Source: JBEKYD01 sp052325345 (lineage in GTDB: Bacteria > Acidobacteriota > Terriglobia > Bryobacterales > Bryobacteraceae). Taken from it: a DNA stretch of 64,000 bases. Positions 24,404 through 31,961 of the stretch are shown here, piece by piece. Position numbers and translations under genes: made by a program. The stretch spans positions 35,515 to 99,514 of the forward strand of contig JBKQVG010000217.1 of NCBI GenBank assembly GCA_052325345.1, read 5' to 3'. Numbering within the stretch: the first letter of the stretch is position 1; every line of letters starts with the position of its first letter. The notes below the pieces were generated by a model. That model was not told the origin of the DNA, did not search any database, and saw only the letters and a list, made by a program, of their open reading frames with translations.

Positions 24404-25167
24404 GCCTGTTTTCGGAAATTGAAAAAACCATCGAGCGCGGCTTTCGAAGCGCCACCGAGCGGCTATTCGGCCAGGCCGAATCGGGCGACCTGGTCAGCTT
24501 GCACCATGCCATGCTGGAATCCGTCGAGGAGCAGGTGCAGGTGCTGGCGCACGGCCGGCGCGTGTTTCCGTTTCCGCGCGTCAAAGTCACCCTCATCGCA
24601 GCCGAGGAAGCGCGCCGCAATCTTCTGGCCGCGGCTTTCGGCGAAGACCGGCGCCTGGAAAACGATATCCGCGAAGCGCTGGAAGCCGCCGGTTGCCAGA
24701 TTCCGCGCGGCTTTGCGATAGAGATCGTGACCTCCGCCAGCGGCGATCGACCGTTCTTCATCGATTACGAACGCAAGCCCGCCAAACCCGCCGCCGAAAC
24801 GCCCGTCGGCCGCCTGGTGGTGGTGAAGGGCAAAGCGGCACACGAAGAGTACGTCCTCGATAAGCCGCGCACCAACATCGGCCGCTTGAGTGAGCTGACC
24901 GATAGCGAACAGCGCGTGGTGCGCCGCAACGACGTGGTATTCGAAGAGAATGCCGACGAGGCCAACGGCACCGTCTCCCGCCAGCACGCCCACATTCGCC
25001 GCGAAGACGGCCAGTATCGGGTCGCCGACGACGGCAGCGAATTCGGTACCCGCGTTTTCCGCGATGGCCGCTCCATCGAAGTCCCGGCGGGCAACCGCAG
25101 GGGCGAGCGCCTGCGGCCGGGAGACGAGATCTACCTGGGGCGCGCGTGCCTGCGGTTTGAGGCGTAG
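24400..25167 (+). CDS. FhaA-like protein: DUF3662 domain plus FHA domain
   Basis: A 255-residue protein with N-terminal DUF3662 (MSLFSEIEKTIERGFRSAT, LHHAMLESVEEQVQVL, VFPFPRVKVTLI, about 1-115) and C-terminal FHA domain (about 135-255: TNIGRLSEL, GTVSRQHAHIRR, DGSEFGTRVF). It starts at ATGA overlapping the SEDS-PBP stop, so the two are translationally coupled. In actinobacteria FhaA binds phosphorylated partners such as MviN/PbpA; here a comparable docking role on the wall synthase is a reasonable inference. It is the last gene of the cluster. Confidence 0.92.
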   Translation: MSLFSEIEKTIERGFRSATERLFGQAESGDLVSLHHAMLESVEEQVQVLAHGRRVFPFPRVKVTLIAAEEARRNLLAAAFGEDRRLENDIREALEAAGCQIPRGFAIEIVTSASGDRPFFIDYERKPAKPAAETPVGRLVVVKGKAAHEEYVLDKPRTNIGRLSELTDSEQRVVRRNDVVFEENADEANGTVSRQHAHIRREDGQYRVADDGSEFGTRVFRDGRSIEVPAGNRRGERLRPGDEIYLGRACLRFEA

Positions 25168-25193
25168 GGGTAGGGCGGGGCGGGCGCCTTCGC

Positions 25194-25336
25194 CAGGTGC
25201 GCTGGATTGAGAACATCGCAATATTTGTCGTAGTACATACGTATCGGGATGAAGGTTCGGACGGGTGATCCGCATCGTCTCGGCTCGTCGTGCAACCCGG
25301 AAGGAAAGGACTCTATATGCCCAAGCTAACGGCTGA
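25194..25336 (+). pseudogene. Decayed brnT toxin gene (C-terminal remnant with frameshift)
   Basis: Reading one frame from 25194 gives QVRWIENIAIFVVVHTYRDE and then GSDG before a stop; the next frame from GTG 25265 gives VIRIVSARRATRKERTLYAQ and ends at TGA 25334-25336. Together they match the C-terminal half of BrnT toxins (VVVHTxRDE...IRIISARRAT). One base missing near 25264 separates the two frames, and the N-terminal half is absent. The tail overlaps the start of brnA by 20 bases, the usual brnTA arrangement. The toxin is therefore almost certainly inactive. Confidence 0.75.
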
Positions 25337-25583
25337 AAAACGGAAGGAGCTTCAGAGGCTCGCCGCCCGGCCGGATTCCGAGATCGACCTCTCGGACATC
25401 CCCGAGACCCAAGAGATCCCCTCGGACGCCGTAATTGGGAGGTTTTATCGGCCCAGGAACACCAGCGTGACCATTCGACTGGATTCCGATGTCGTGGCGT
25501 GGCTGAAAGCAACAGGCGAAGGCTATCAGACTCGGATCAATGCATATCTTCGACAACTGATGCGGCAGAGCCGGCAGAGATAG
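25317..25583 (+). CDS. BrnA-like antitoxin (orphan)
   Basis: An 88-residue protein of the BrnA family, whose members neutralise the BrnT ribonuclease and repress their own operon. Seen: LTAEKRKELQRLAARPDSEI, DLSDIPE, IGRFYRPRNTSVTIRLDSDV and WLKATGEGYQTRINAYLRQL, the ribbon-helix-helix end. ATG 25317 is preceded by GGAAAGGA; an in-frame GTG at 25290 would overlap the toxin remnant further. Its partner toxin upstream is broken, so this is an orphan antitoxin that may remain as a DNA-binding repressor or neutralise a BrnT elsewhere. Confidence 0.88.
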   Translation: MPKLTAEKRKELQRLAARPDSEIDLSDIPETQEIPSDAVIGRFYRPRNTSVTIRLDSDVVAWLKATGEGYQTRINAYLRQLMRQSRQR

Positions 25584-25622
25584 AATCCCCGAGGCAGTCC
25601 GCTGGCCCTGCGCCCTGTGCTT

Positions 25623-26642
25623 CTACCTCCGATTCGCCAGGATCAGCGGCGACGGTCCCGGCGCTTCCACGGTCCGTGCGTTTTCGAAGCCGGCCTCTTT
25701 CAGCCATGCCGCGATTTCGGAAAAACTGAAGGTGTCGCCTGCGTCGGTGTTGACCAGCATATTGACCGCGAAGATCAAGCCGCCGGGCGTGGTGGCGCGG
25801 GCGTCGTCCACCAAAAACTCGGCGATGGCGATGGTGCCGCCGGGCGCCAGAGCATGGAAGACCTTGTCCAGCAGCTTGCGGCTGCGGCTCTCGCCCTCGC
25901 TGTGCAGGATGTGACCCAGCGTCGCGACCTGGTAGCCGGTACCGAATTCCACTTGCAACAAATCTCCGGCCAGCGTCTCCACCCGGTCGCCCACCCCGCA
26001 GCGCGCGGCCACGCGGCGCGTGACATCCAGCACGCCCGGCCAATCCACCGCGGTCACGCGGACTTGCCGCGAGCGCTGCGCCAGCGCGATGCCCCACACT
26101 CCCGAGCCGGCCGCGATATCGAGCACCCGCACCGGCCCGGCCGCTCCGCCAATGGCGAGAGTGTCCGCCAGCACCTGCGCGGAAGGATAGCTCATGGGAA
26201 AAATATCCTCCACGAACTCGTGAAAGAACGCCGCGCCGCTGGCTTCGCTGTTGACGCTGGCGGCGGGCTCGCCGGTTCGGACGATCTCGTTGAGGCTCAG
26301 CCAGCGCGGCAGCAACTGCGTGCTGGTATGTTTGAAGATGCCGCCCATAAACGAAGGTTTGGTGCTGACCAGGAATGCCGCGCTCTCGGCCGTGAGCGAA
26401 TAGCGCCCCTCGGCGTCCTTACTTAGCAGCTCGAACCCGGTCAGGGCATTGAGCACGGCGCGCGCGCCGCGTTCGGAGATCGCCGCCTGGGCGGCAAGCT
26501 GGGCGGCGTTTTTCGGTCCGCCCTCCAGCGCGTCGAACAAACGGTGCCGGACGGCGGCCTCGATCATCAGTGGAACAGAATAGCCCCAGGCAAATTGCAT
26601 GAGGCGGACAGGCGTAACGGGAGTCTGTGCGGGTGCAGCCAT
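25623..26642 (-). CDS. SAM-dependent methyltransferase (plant-type O-methyltransferase family)
   Basis: A 339-residue protein with an N-terminal winged-helix dimerisation domain (VPLMIEAAVRHRLFDAL, ERGARAVLNALTGFELL, about 20-90) and a class I Rossmann methyltransferase domain (VLDIAAGSGVWGIALA motif I about 172-187, VTAVDWP acidic residue, GDLLQVEFG, ALAPGGTIAIAEFL). This matches the Methyltransf_2 family that modifies small aromatic or polyketide-like hydroxyls. The substrate cannot be told. It is transcribed towards brnA and divergently from the SGNH-ACP-KAS set, with 165 bases between. Confidence 0.85.
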   Translation of the reverse strand: MAAPAQTPVTPVRLMQFAWGYSVPLMIEAAVRHRLFDALEGGPKNAAQLAAQAAISERGARAVLNALTGFELLSKDAEGRYSLTAESAAFLVSTKPSFMGGIFKHTSTQLLPRWLSLNEIVRTGEPAASVNSEASGAAFFHEFVEDIFPMSYPSAQVLADTLAIGGAAGPVRVLDIAAGSGVWGIALAQRSRQVRVTAVDWPGVLDVTRRVAARCGVGDRVETLAGDLLQVEFGTGYQVATLGHILHSEGESRSRKLLDKVFHALAPGGTIAIAEFLVDDARATTPGGLIFAVNMLVNTDAGDTFSFSEIAAWLKEAGFENARTVEAPGPSPLILANRR

Positions 26643-26807
26643 GAATTTCCCCTCTCTGATACCAGCATAGCCGCTTTCGGTGCCAGAAATGAAGATGCGC
26701 TCAAGTAATTTTGTTTCGTGGGGATTGGAGGGGCAGTGGCGTATTACCCACGTTGCGCGCTACGGCCATACTTCATCCGGTCCGCCTGACGGGTTACTCT
26801 AGGAGAA

Positions 26808-28097
26808 GTGAAACCCCTTTCCGCGATGCTGGCGTTCGGCGGTGTTGTGTTCGGGCTCCTGCTGTCGCCGGCGCCGTTCTTCGCGGCGGCGCGGAAGAAG
26901 CCGGCGTCTGCCGCCCCATCGGCGGCGGCGCGGGCGGCGGCGTTGAAGCGGGTGAATGCGGCTTTGGACGATCCGCCGGAACAGCCCTTTGAGCAGCCGG
27001 GGGCATTGGCGCCGGTGTTCGAGCAGCTTTTGCGCATGAGCGCCAACGGCGATCAACCGCCGCTGCACGTCATTCAGTTTGGCGATTCCCACACCGCCGC
27101 CGACGAGTGGACGAGTGGTCTTCGGGATGAGTTGCAGCGGCGGTTCGGCAACGGTGGATCGGGATTTTCGCTCGCCGGCCGGCCGTTTTTGGGTTATCGG
27201 CGGTTCGATATTAGCGGCGGCGGCACTGCGCTTTGGCACTCCGAAGGGCTGCGCACCGGGGCGGGCGACGGTTTCTACGGGCTGGGCGGCGTGAGCGTCG
27301 AAACCACCCGCGCCGGGCAATCGGTCTACGCCCAGGGAGAATGCGATTCGCTCGAAGTGGATTACCTGGTTCAGCCGGGTGGCGGCTCGGTAGCGGTTTA
27401 CGTGGACAACGAGCGGCGCGACGAATTCTCCACCGCGGGCGACGAGATGGCGCCCGGAGCGGTGCGCTACGATCTTCCGCCAGGGCTTCATTCCTTCCGC
27501 GTGGTGACGCTCGAGTCCCGCCCCGTACGCCTGTTCGGATGGGTAGCCGACCGAGGCGCCGGAGTTACCTACGAGGCCCTGGGTATTAACGGCGCCGAAG
27601 CCGCGGTTATGCTGAAGTGGAACGAAATCATGTTGGCGACCTACCTGCAGAGAAGAAGTCCGGCGATGATCGTGCTGTCTTACGGCACCAACGAAGCGAG
27701 CGATCCAAGCTGGACCCCGGAAGGTTACGAGGCCATGTTTTCTTCTCTGCTGGCGCAGCTTCGGCAGGCCGCGCCCACGGCTTCGATCCTGGTGCTCGGC
27801 CCCGGCGACCGCTGGTCTCGCGCCCGTTACAGCATCAGGCTGGTGGCCGGCATCGACTGGGTGATCGCGGCGCAGATGCGCGCCTGCATGGCCAATCGCT
27901 GCGCTTTCTGGGATACGCGCGAGCGGATGGGCGGGAGGGGGTCGATGCGCGATTGGGTATATGCCGGGCTGGGGCAGCGCGACTACGTACACTTCACCGC
28001 GCCCGGCTATCGGCGTCTGGCCGAAGTGCTGTTCGCCGATCTGATGGGGCAATACGAAATCTATAAGAAGGCGCGCACCCAGGAAGCAGGTTTTTAA
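26808..28097 (+). CDS. Secreted SGNH/GDSL-type hydrolase
   Basis: A 429-residue protein with a signal peptide (about 1-28, hydrophobic FGGVVFGLLLS). The SGNH fold is marked by block I QFGDSHTAADE (nucleophile Ser), a glycine-rich block II region, block III-like SYGTNEASD and the catalytic DYVHFTAPGYRRLAE (Asp and His). A beta-rich insertion (about 150-260) lies between. Such proteins act as esterases or O-acetyltransferases on periplasmic glycans. The ACP gene begins inside its stop codon (TAATG), so its product may accept or release acyl groups supplied by that pathway (inference). The start used is GTG 26808, with AGGAG unusually close; ATG 26826 is possible. Confidence 0.85.
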   Translation: MKPLSAMLAFGGVVFGLLLSPAPFFAAARKKPASAAPSAAARAAALKRVNAALDDPPEQPFEQPGALAPVFEQLLRMSANGDQPPLHVIQFGDSHTAADEWTSGLRDELQRRFGNGGSGFSLAGRPFLGYRRFDISGGGTALWHSEGLRTGAGDGFYGLGGVSVETTRAGQSVYAQGECDSLEVDYLVQPGGGSVAVYVDNERRDEFSTAGDEMAPGAVRYDLPPGLHSFRVVTLESRPVRLFGWVADRGAGVTYEALGINGAEAAVMLKWNEIMLATYLQRRSPAMIVLSYGTNEASDPSWTPEGYEAMFSSLLAQLRQAAPTASILVLGPGDRWSRARYSIRLVAGIDWVIAAQMRACMANRCAFWDTRERMGGRGSMRDWVYAGLGQRDYVHFTAPGYRRLAEVLFADLMGQYEIYKKARTQEAGF

Positions 28098-28330
28098 TGG
28101 ATAGCAGGGCCAGGATTAGCAGGATCGTCAAGAGTTTCGCCGCCGAACCGGTGGAGCCGGCGCCCGGCGATTCGCTGTTCGAATCGGGCCTGCTCGATTC
28201 GTTTTCGCTGGCCGACCTGGTGACCGAACTCGAAAAGGAGTTCGCCATCAAGGTCCCGGATTCGGACTTGGTGCCGCGAAAGTTCGATTCCATCGAGCGT
28301 ATTGAAGCCTACCTGGCTTCGAAAACCTGA
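28097..28330 (+). CDS. Acyl carrier protein
   Basis: A 77-residue ACP-like four-helix protein. The phosphopantetheine site is Ser35 in SGLLDSFSLADL (D-S motif), helix II follows with LVTELEKEFAIKVPDSDL, and helix III/IV with FDSIERIEAYL. It overlaps the SGNH hydrolase gene by one base and lies directly before a KAS III-like gene. It is not the housekeeping AcpP (no fab genes nearby, and the motif differs from DSLD), so it probably serves a dedicated acyl transfer with its neighbours. Confidence 0.9.
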   Translation: MDSRARISRIVKSFAAEPVEPAPGDSLFESGLLDSFSLADLVTELEKEFAIKVPDSDLVPRKFDSIERIEAYLASKT

Positions 28331-28331
28331 C

Positions 28332-29267
28332 ATGGCTTTCCTTCGCGGGTTCGGATGCTACCTGCCGGCGCGCGTGGTGGATAATGCCGAACTGGCGCCC
28401 ATGGTCGGGGCCGACCCGGCCTGGCTGTTCCACGCCACGGGCATCGGGCAGCGGCGTTTCGCGGCCGATGGCGAAACGGTCTCGAGCCTCGGAACCGAGG
28501 CGGCCCGCGATTGTCTCAGCCGCTGCGCCGCCGCGGCGGGCGAAGTGGGGCTGGTGATCGCCGCCAGCGGATCCGGCGAGTATCGCTTCCCCGGCCCGGC
28601 CACGGCCATCGCCAGGGGTTTAGGCATTCAAGGCGTGCCGGCCATCGATTTGCCCATGGCGAGCGCGGGTTCCCTGTTCGGCCTTTCGCTGGCGGGCAGC
28701 TTGGCGCACCAGTACGGCAATGTGCTGGTGGTGGGGAGCGAAATCATGTCCCGCGTGGTGCGGCTCGAACCACCCAGCCGCGATACCGCCATTCTGTTCG
28801 GTGACGGCGCGGGCGCGGCCCTGGTGAGCGCCACGGGCGGTTTCGCCGAAATCCGGGATTCGGTGCTGGCCAGCGACGGCGAATTCGCCGAAGCCCTGCG
28901 CCTGTACCTGGATGCGCCGCTCTACATGGATGGGCGCACCATTATTCTCCACGCTTCCCGCAAAATGCCGCGCGCCATTCTGCAGTTGCTGGAACGTAAT
29001 CGCTTGCAGCCGGCCGAAGTGGGCGCCTACATTCTGCACCAGGCGAATCTCAACCTGATTACCCGTGTCGCCACCGCCGTAGGAGCACCCGAATCGCGGT
29101 TCTTTTCGAACCTGGCACGCTACGGAAACACGTCCTCCGCATCGCTGCTGATCGCCGCCGCCGAATGGCGCGCCGGCGGCCAGGAAAAGCTCGCGCAGCC
29201 GGTGGTGTTCGCCGCGTTCGGCGCGGGGCTGAACTGGGGCGCGGTGCTGGCGATGCCGCCGGGGTGA
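28332..29267 (+). CDS. KAS III (FabH)-like protein with Ser in place of the active-site Cys
   Basis: A 311-residue thiolase-fold protein of the 3-oxoacyl-ACP synthase III family: FLRGFGCYLPARVVDN at the start, FGDGAGAALVSA, His in YILHQANLNL and Asn in YGNTSSASLL. The usual Cys motif (A-C-x-G) reads PMASAGSLFG, with Ser at about residue 111. Ser-type KAS III enzymes such as DpsC are known and act as acyltransferases or starter-selecting synthases, so this is probably not the housekeeping FabH. It starts 2 bases after the ACP stop; ATG 28332 is chosen over an upstream in-frame ATG lying within the ACP gene. The role with the SGNH hydrolase is unknown. Confidence 0.9.
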   Translation: MAFLRGFGCYLPARVVDNAELAPMVGADPAWLFHATGIGQRRFAADGETVSSLGTEAARDCLSRCAAAAGEVGLVIAASGSGEYRFPGPATAIARGLGIQGVPAIDLPMASAGSLFGLSLAGSLAHQYGNVLVVGSEIMSRVVRLEPPSRDTAILFGDGAGAALVSATGGFAEIRDSVLASDGEFAEALRLYLDAPLYMDGRTIILHASRKMPRAILQLLERNRLQPAEVGAYILHQANLNLITRVATAVGAPESRFFSNLARYGNTSSASLLIAAAEWRAGGQEKLAQPVVFAAFGAGLNWGAVLAMPPG

Positions 29268-29426
29268 CGCTTCCTCGCTGCGTGCATGGCGGCCGATGTG
29301 TATGGCTTAAATATGCCCGGTGCGTGCAGCCACTCGAAAAGCTTTCGACGAGACACTTGCGGCCAGACTCCCTGTCCGGGAAAACTACGAAATCATCCGC
29401 GAATTGAGGGCGTGCAATGCCTAAGC

Positions 29427-29575
29427 GACTGCCACGAACTAACCACTCCAATCACGAGCAGCCGCTCCCTGGCGGTCGCGGCTCTGACTCAACGATACGT
29501 TGCGTCATGCCGCGAGTCAGAGCCGTGACCGCCAGGGAGCGGAGTTGGGGCGGTTATTACGTAACGCGGCCTAAG
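29427..29575. repeat. Repeat B, copy 1: mobile-looking element with 29-bp inverted repeat
   Basis: Outer parts GACTGCCACGAACTAACC ... ATCACGAGCA on the left and GCGGTTATTACGTAACGCG on the right match, in reverse, the element at 57942-58027. The core is a 29-bp inverted repeat with one mismatch (29462-29490 with 29514-29542) around a 23-base loop that itself holds AACG-ATA-CGTT. Copy 2 has only a short perfect palindrome at this place. No protein is encoded. Confidence 0.8.
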
Positions 29576-30272
29576 GCAGCGTGCCGTCCTCCCGGTACTT
29601 GCAGGCCCGAACGGCTCGGGATAGTCCACCCTCACCCGATCCTTCGAATTCGAGGGCCGCGACCGGCTGCTCGATCCCGACACAATAGCCAGCGTCTTGA
29701 ATCCGTTAAATCCATCCGCCGCAGCCATCGCGGCCGGAAGGGACGTCTTGAAGCGAACCCCGAACTATCTGAACAGGGGACTGAGTTTTGCGGTCGAAAA
29801 GACTCTTTCCAGCCGGGGCAGGGTGACCCGATCCGCAAAGCCCAATCCCTCGGGTACGGGGTCCATTTGGTATTTGTTGGACTGGATTACCCGGAACGAT
29901 GGCATCACAAGCATCCGGAGCCGGGCCGCGCGGGGATGCCATCCCACTCCTGACGCCGACGTAAAGCTTCGGTATGCCACCGTTGCCAATGCCGCTCAAG
30001 CCCTTCGATCGGTAGATACTGCCAAGTTCTACGACAACTCCGGAGATAGTGCCCGCCTCGTCCCGGTAGCGAATGCCGGTGTCGTAAGTGTGGCAGGCCG
30101 ATCCGCTTCCGGAATGGGTCAACCCATGAATCGGCCTCGATGACTGGCCTTGCGGCAAGGGAGATGTTGAGTGATCTCCCCGAACGGCGTTTGTGGCCAG
30201 TCTTACCATAGGGGACAATACGTCCCAGGGGGTGGCACGATCGGTAACTCGCAAGACAACGCCAAACAATGG
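29576..30272. other. About 0.7 kb without a supportable gene; possibly degenerate coding DNA
   Basis: Open frames of up to 187 codons exist on minus and 148 on plus, overlapping each other, but none shows a start signal, a family motif or a consistent codon pattern. Short protein-like stretches appear in different minus frames (for example RYRDEAGTISGVVVELGSIY and DRVRVDYPEPFGP), which would fit a decayed gene broken by frameshifts. I cannot name it. Confidence 0.4.
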
Positions 30273-31052
30273 TTACCGGGCCGGAAACCGGGCACTGCCG
30301 ATCGCAGGGGAAACATCAGCCCGCCAAAGCGATAAGTCGGACACAGAGATAGGCTGATGAGCGTGTTTGTTGAATTGGGTTACCAGCCCCATGGTGGCAT
30401 TGACATACTGTCGCAATACTTCAATCATATCGTCGCCAGAGAGCAGACGTGGTGGGAGTCGTCGACCCTCGTTCAGTTCACGCTGCTCCAACCATGCGAA
30501 CTGGGGGAAGGTCATTGCGACGGTCGAACTCAGCAATCGCTCCAGTATCTCGATGTTCTCTGGTCCGAGAAATGCGACGTACGTATCAAGCATCCGCTCG
30601 AGAGAGTCGGTGAATTCCCTAACACAATGGCCAGAGAAAGCGAACCAACTCGCGGGCGGGTTTATCGGGGCAGGTTTCGAAAAATCGAGACGGCGAACGG
30701 ATTCATAATACGCCTCCGTGAACAGATCTGCGAGGTTCGCCGGGGCAACTGCCGGTTTTGCTACTGCAGACGCCTTGTGAAGGTCAAATAAGAACGTCAA
30801 CTGCGAGACTAGCTTCGGACGCAGCCGGTTGAGGGCTGCGATCATAACGCGTCTCGACTGTTGGGTCTGGGCGGACTCAATCGCGCGATCGATCAAAACC
30901 ACGGTCAGAAGTGAGCCTACAAACCCGGCGCCCAAATTGGCCGTGAATCCGCCGATCCAGCCCTTGTTGAAGCCTGAGATCGTCGAGAACAACGCTGCCA
31001 AAATACCCAGCCAAAAGTAACGGCGTATCACAATGAAAACATAACACGCCAC
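30273..31052 (-). CDS. Hypothetical membrane-anchored protein
   Basis: A 259-residue protein with two N-terminal transmembrane helices (about 10-25, RYFWLGILAALFSTI; and about 33-52, FTANLGAGFVGSLLTVVLID) followed by a 200-residue soluble, mainly helical region facing the cytoplasm. The pattern 'two helices then VVLIDRAIE' recurs in uncharacterised bacterial proteins; no catalytic motif is visible. The base composition is visibly less GC-rich than its neighbours, which suggests acquisition. The start is a GTG; a second GTG at 31031 is possible. No operon partner is close. Confidence 0.6.
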   Translation of the reverse strand: MACYVFIVIRRYFWLGILAALFSTISGFNKGWIGGFTANLGAGFVGSLLTVVLIDRAIESAQTQQSRRVMIAALNRLRPKLVSQLTFLFDLHKASAVAKPAVAPANLADLFTEAYYESVRRLDFSKPAPINPPASWFAFSGHCVREFTDSLERMLDTYVAFLGPENIEILERLLSSTVAMTFPQFAWLEQRELNEGRRLPPRLLSGDDMIEVLRQYVNATMGLVTQFNKHAHQPISVSDLSLWRADVSPAIGSARFPAR

Positions 31053-31204
31053 AATTCTGGTGCACCCGGTCAGTTGTGACCAGCTTCAAGTTGACATAAA
31101 GCGCCCGAGCAGCAAACGTGTTGGCCGACGGGGCCGGAAGTCCGGATCTGGGAAGGAAGTTGTCCAGTGCAGGGGCCTCCCGTAAACGCCGCTCACGTCA
31201 TCGT

Positions 31205-31843
31205 TCACCCGGAGACTTTCATCGCCTCCCGAAATGCCTCAAACAGCTTCGCGTCCGCCCCGCCCATACGATCCTCGGGATGCCACTGCACCGCGAGCAC
31301 GAAACGCTTGCGGGGCAGCTCCAGCGCCTCGATTACGTTGTCCGGCGCTCTTGCGGCAACTACCAGCCCGCTCGCCAACTGCTCGACGCACTGATGATGG
31401 CGTGAATTCACCACGTATTCGTCCACTTCCAGAATCGATTTCAGCCTGCTGGGGGAAGCGATCGCGATCGGATGCACTGCCTGCTGCTCCGGGCAGCGGT
31501 GTCCGTCAATGTGTTGGATCAGCCCACCGCCGAGAGCCACGTTTAGCAGTTGCAGCCCGCGGCAAATCGCGAAAACCGGGATGTCGCGCTCCAGCGCCTC
31601 GCGTAACAGGGCGGTTTCCAGGTTGTCGCGATCGCGATCCGGTTCGCCCGTCTTGGCGTCGCGTGGGGCGCCGTACATCGCGGGATCGACATCGGATCCT
31701 CCGGCGAGCAGCAGGCCGTCGAGGCCCGCAAGGGTGCTCACATTCTCGACCGGTTGCATACCCGCCGCATCCAGCGCTTGGCGGTACGGACCGCGCTTCG
31801 TTTCCGGCGTTCGGCTTCCAAATGGCAGTGCGACTCCGATCAT
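31205..31843 (-). CDS. Class I glutamine amidotransferase-like hydrolase (PuuD / peptidase C26 type)
   Basis: A 212-residue protein with the glutaminase triad: nucleophile Cys in FAICRGLQLLN, His and Glu in VQWHPEDR. LLLAGGSDVDPAMYG and LGGGLIQHIDGH are typical of gamma-glutamyl-gamma-aminobutyrate hydrolases (PuuD) and related folate gamma-glutamyl hydrolases. The frame is open much further upstream, but homologues start at MIGVALPFGSR, so ATG 31843 is used. It is about 25 residues shorter at the N-terminus than PuuD. No putrescine-catabolism gene is adjacent, so the substrate is open. Confidence 0.88.
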   Translation of the reverse strand: MIGVALPFGSRTPETKRGPYRQALDAAGMQPVENVSTLAGLDGLLLAGGSDVDPAMYGAPRDAKTGEPDRDRDNLETALLREALERDIPVFAICRGLQLLNVALGGGLIQHIDGHRCPEQQAVHPIAIASPSRLKSILEVDEYVVNSRHHQCVEQLASGLVVAARAPDNVIEALELPRKRFVLAVQWHPEDRMGGADAKLFEAFREAMKVSG

Positions 31844-31961
31844 GCGGGAAACCCTGTTCGATACCAGTATGCCTTGCGACAGGCGGCCGCTGGCGCAAAT
31901 GAGAGCGGGACGGCACAGCCGGCGGAACGATTTGCCGGAATCCCGATTCTGAAAGCGGCGC

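Noticed and set aside
29462..29542. Large hairpin considered as a CRISPR-type repeat or tRNA-like structure
   Set aside because: Single inverted repeat with no spacer series and no tRNA consensus; it matches the core of dispersed element B.
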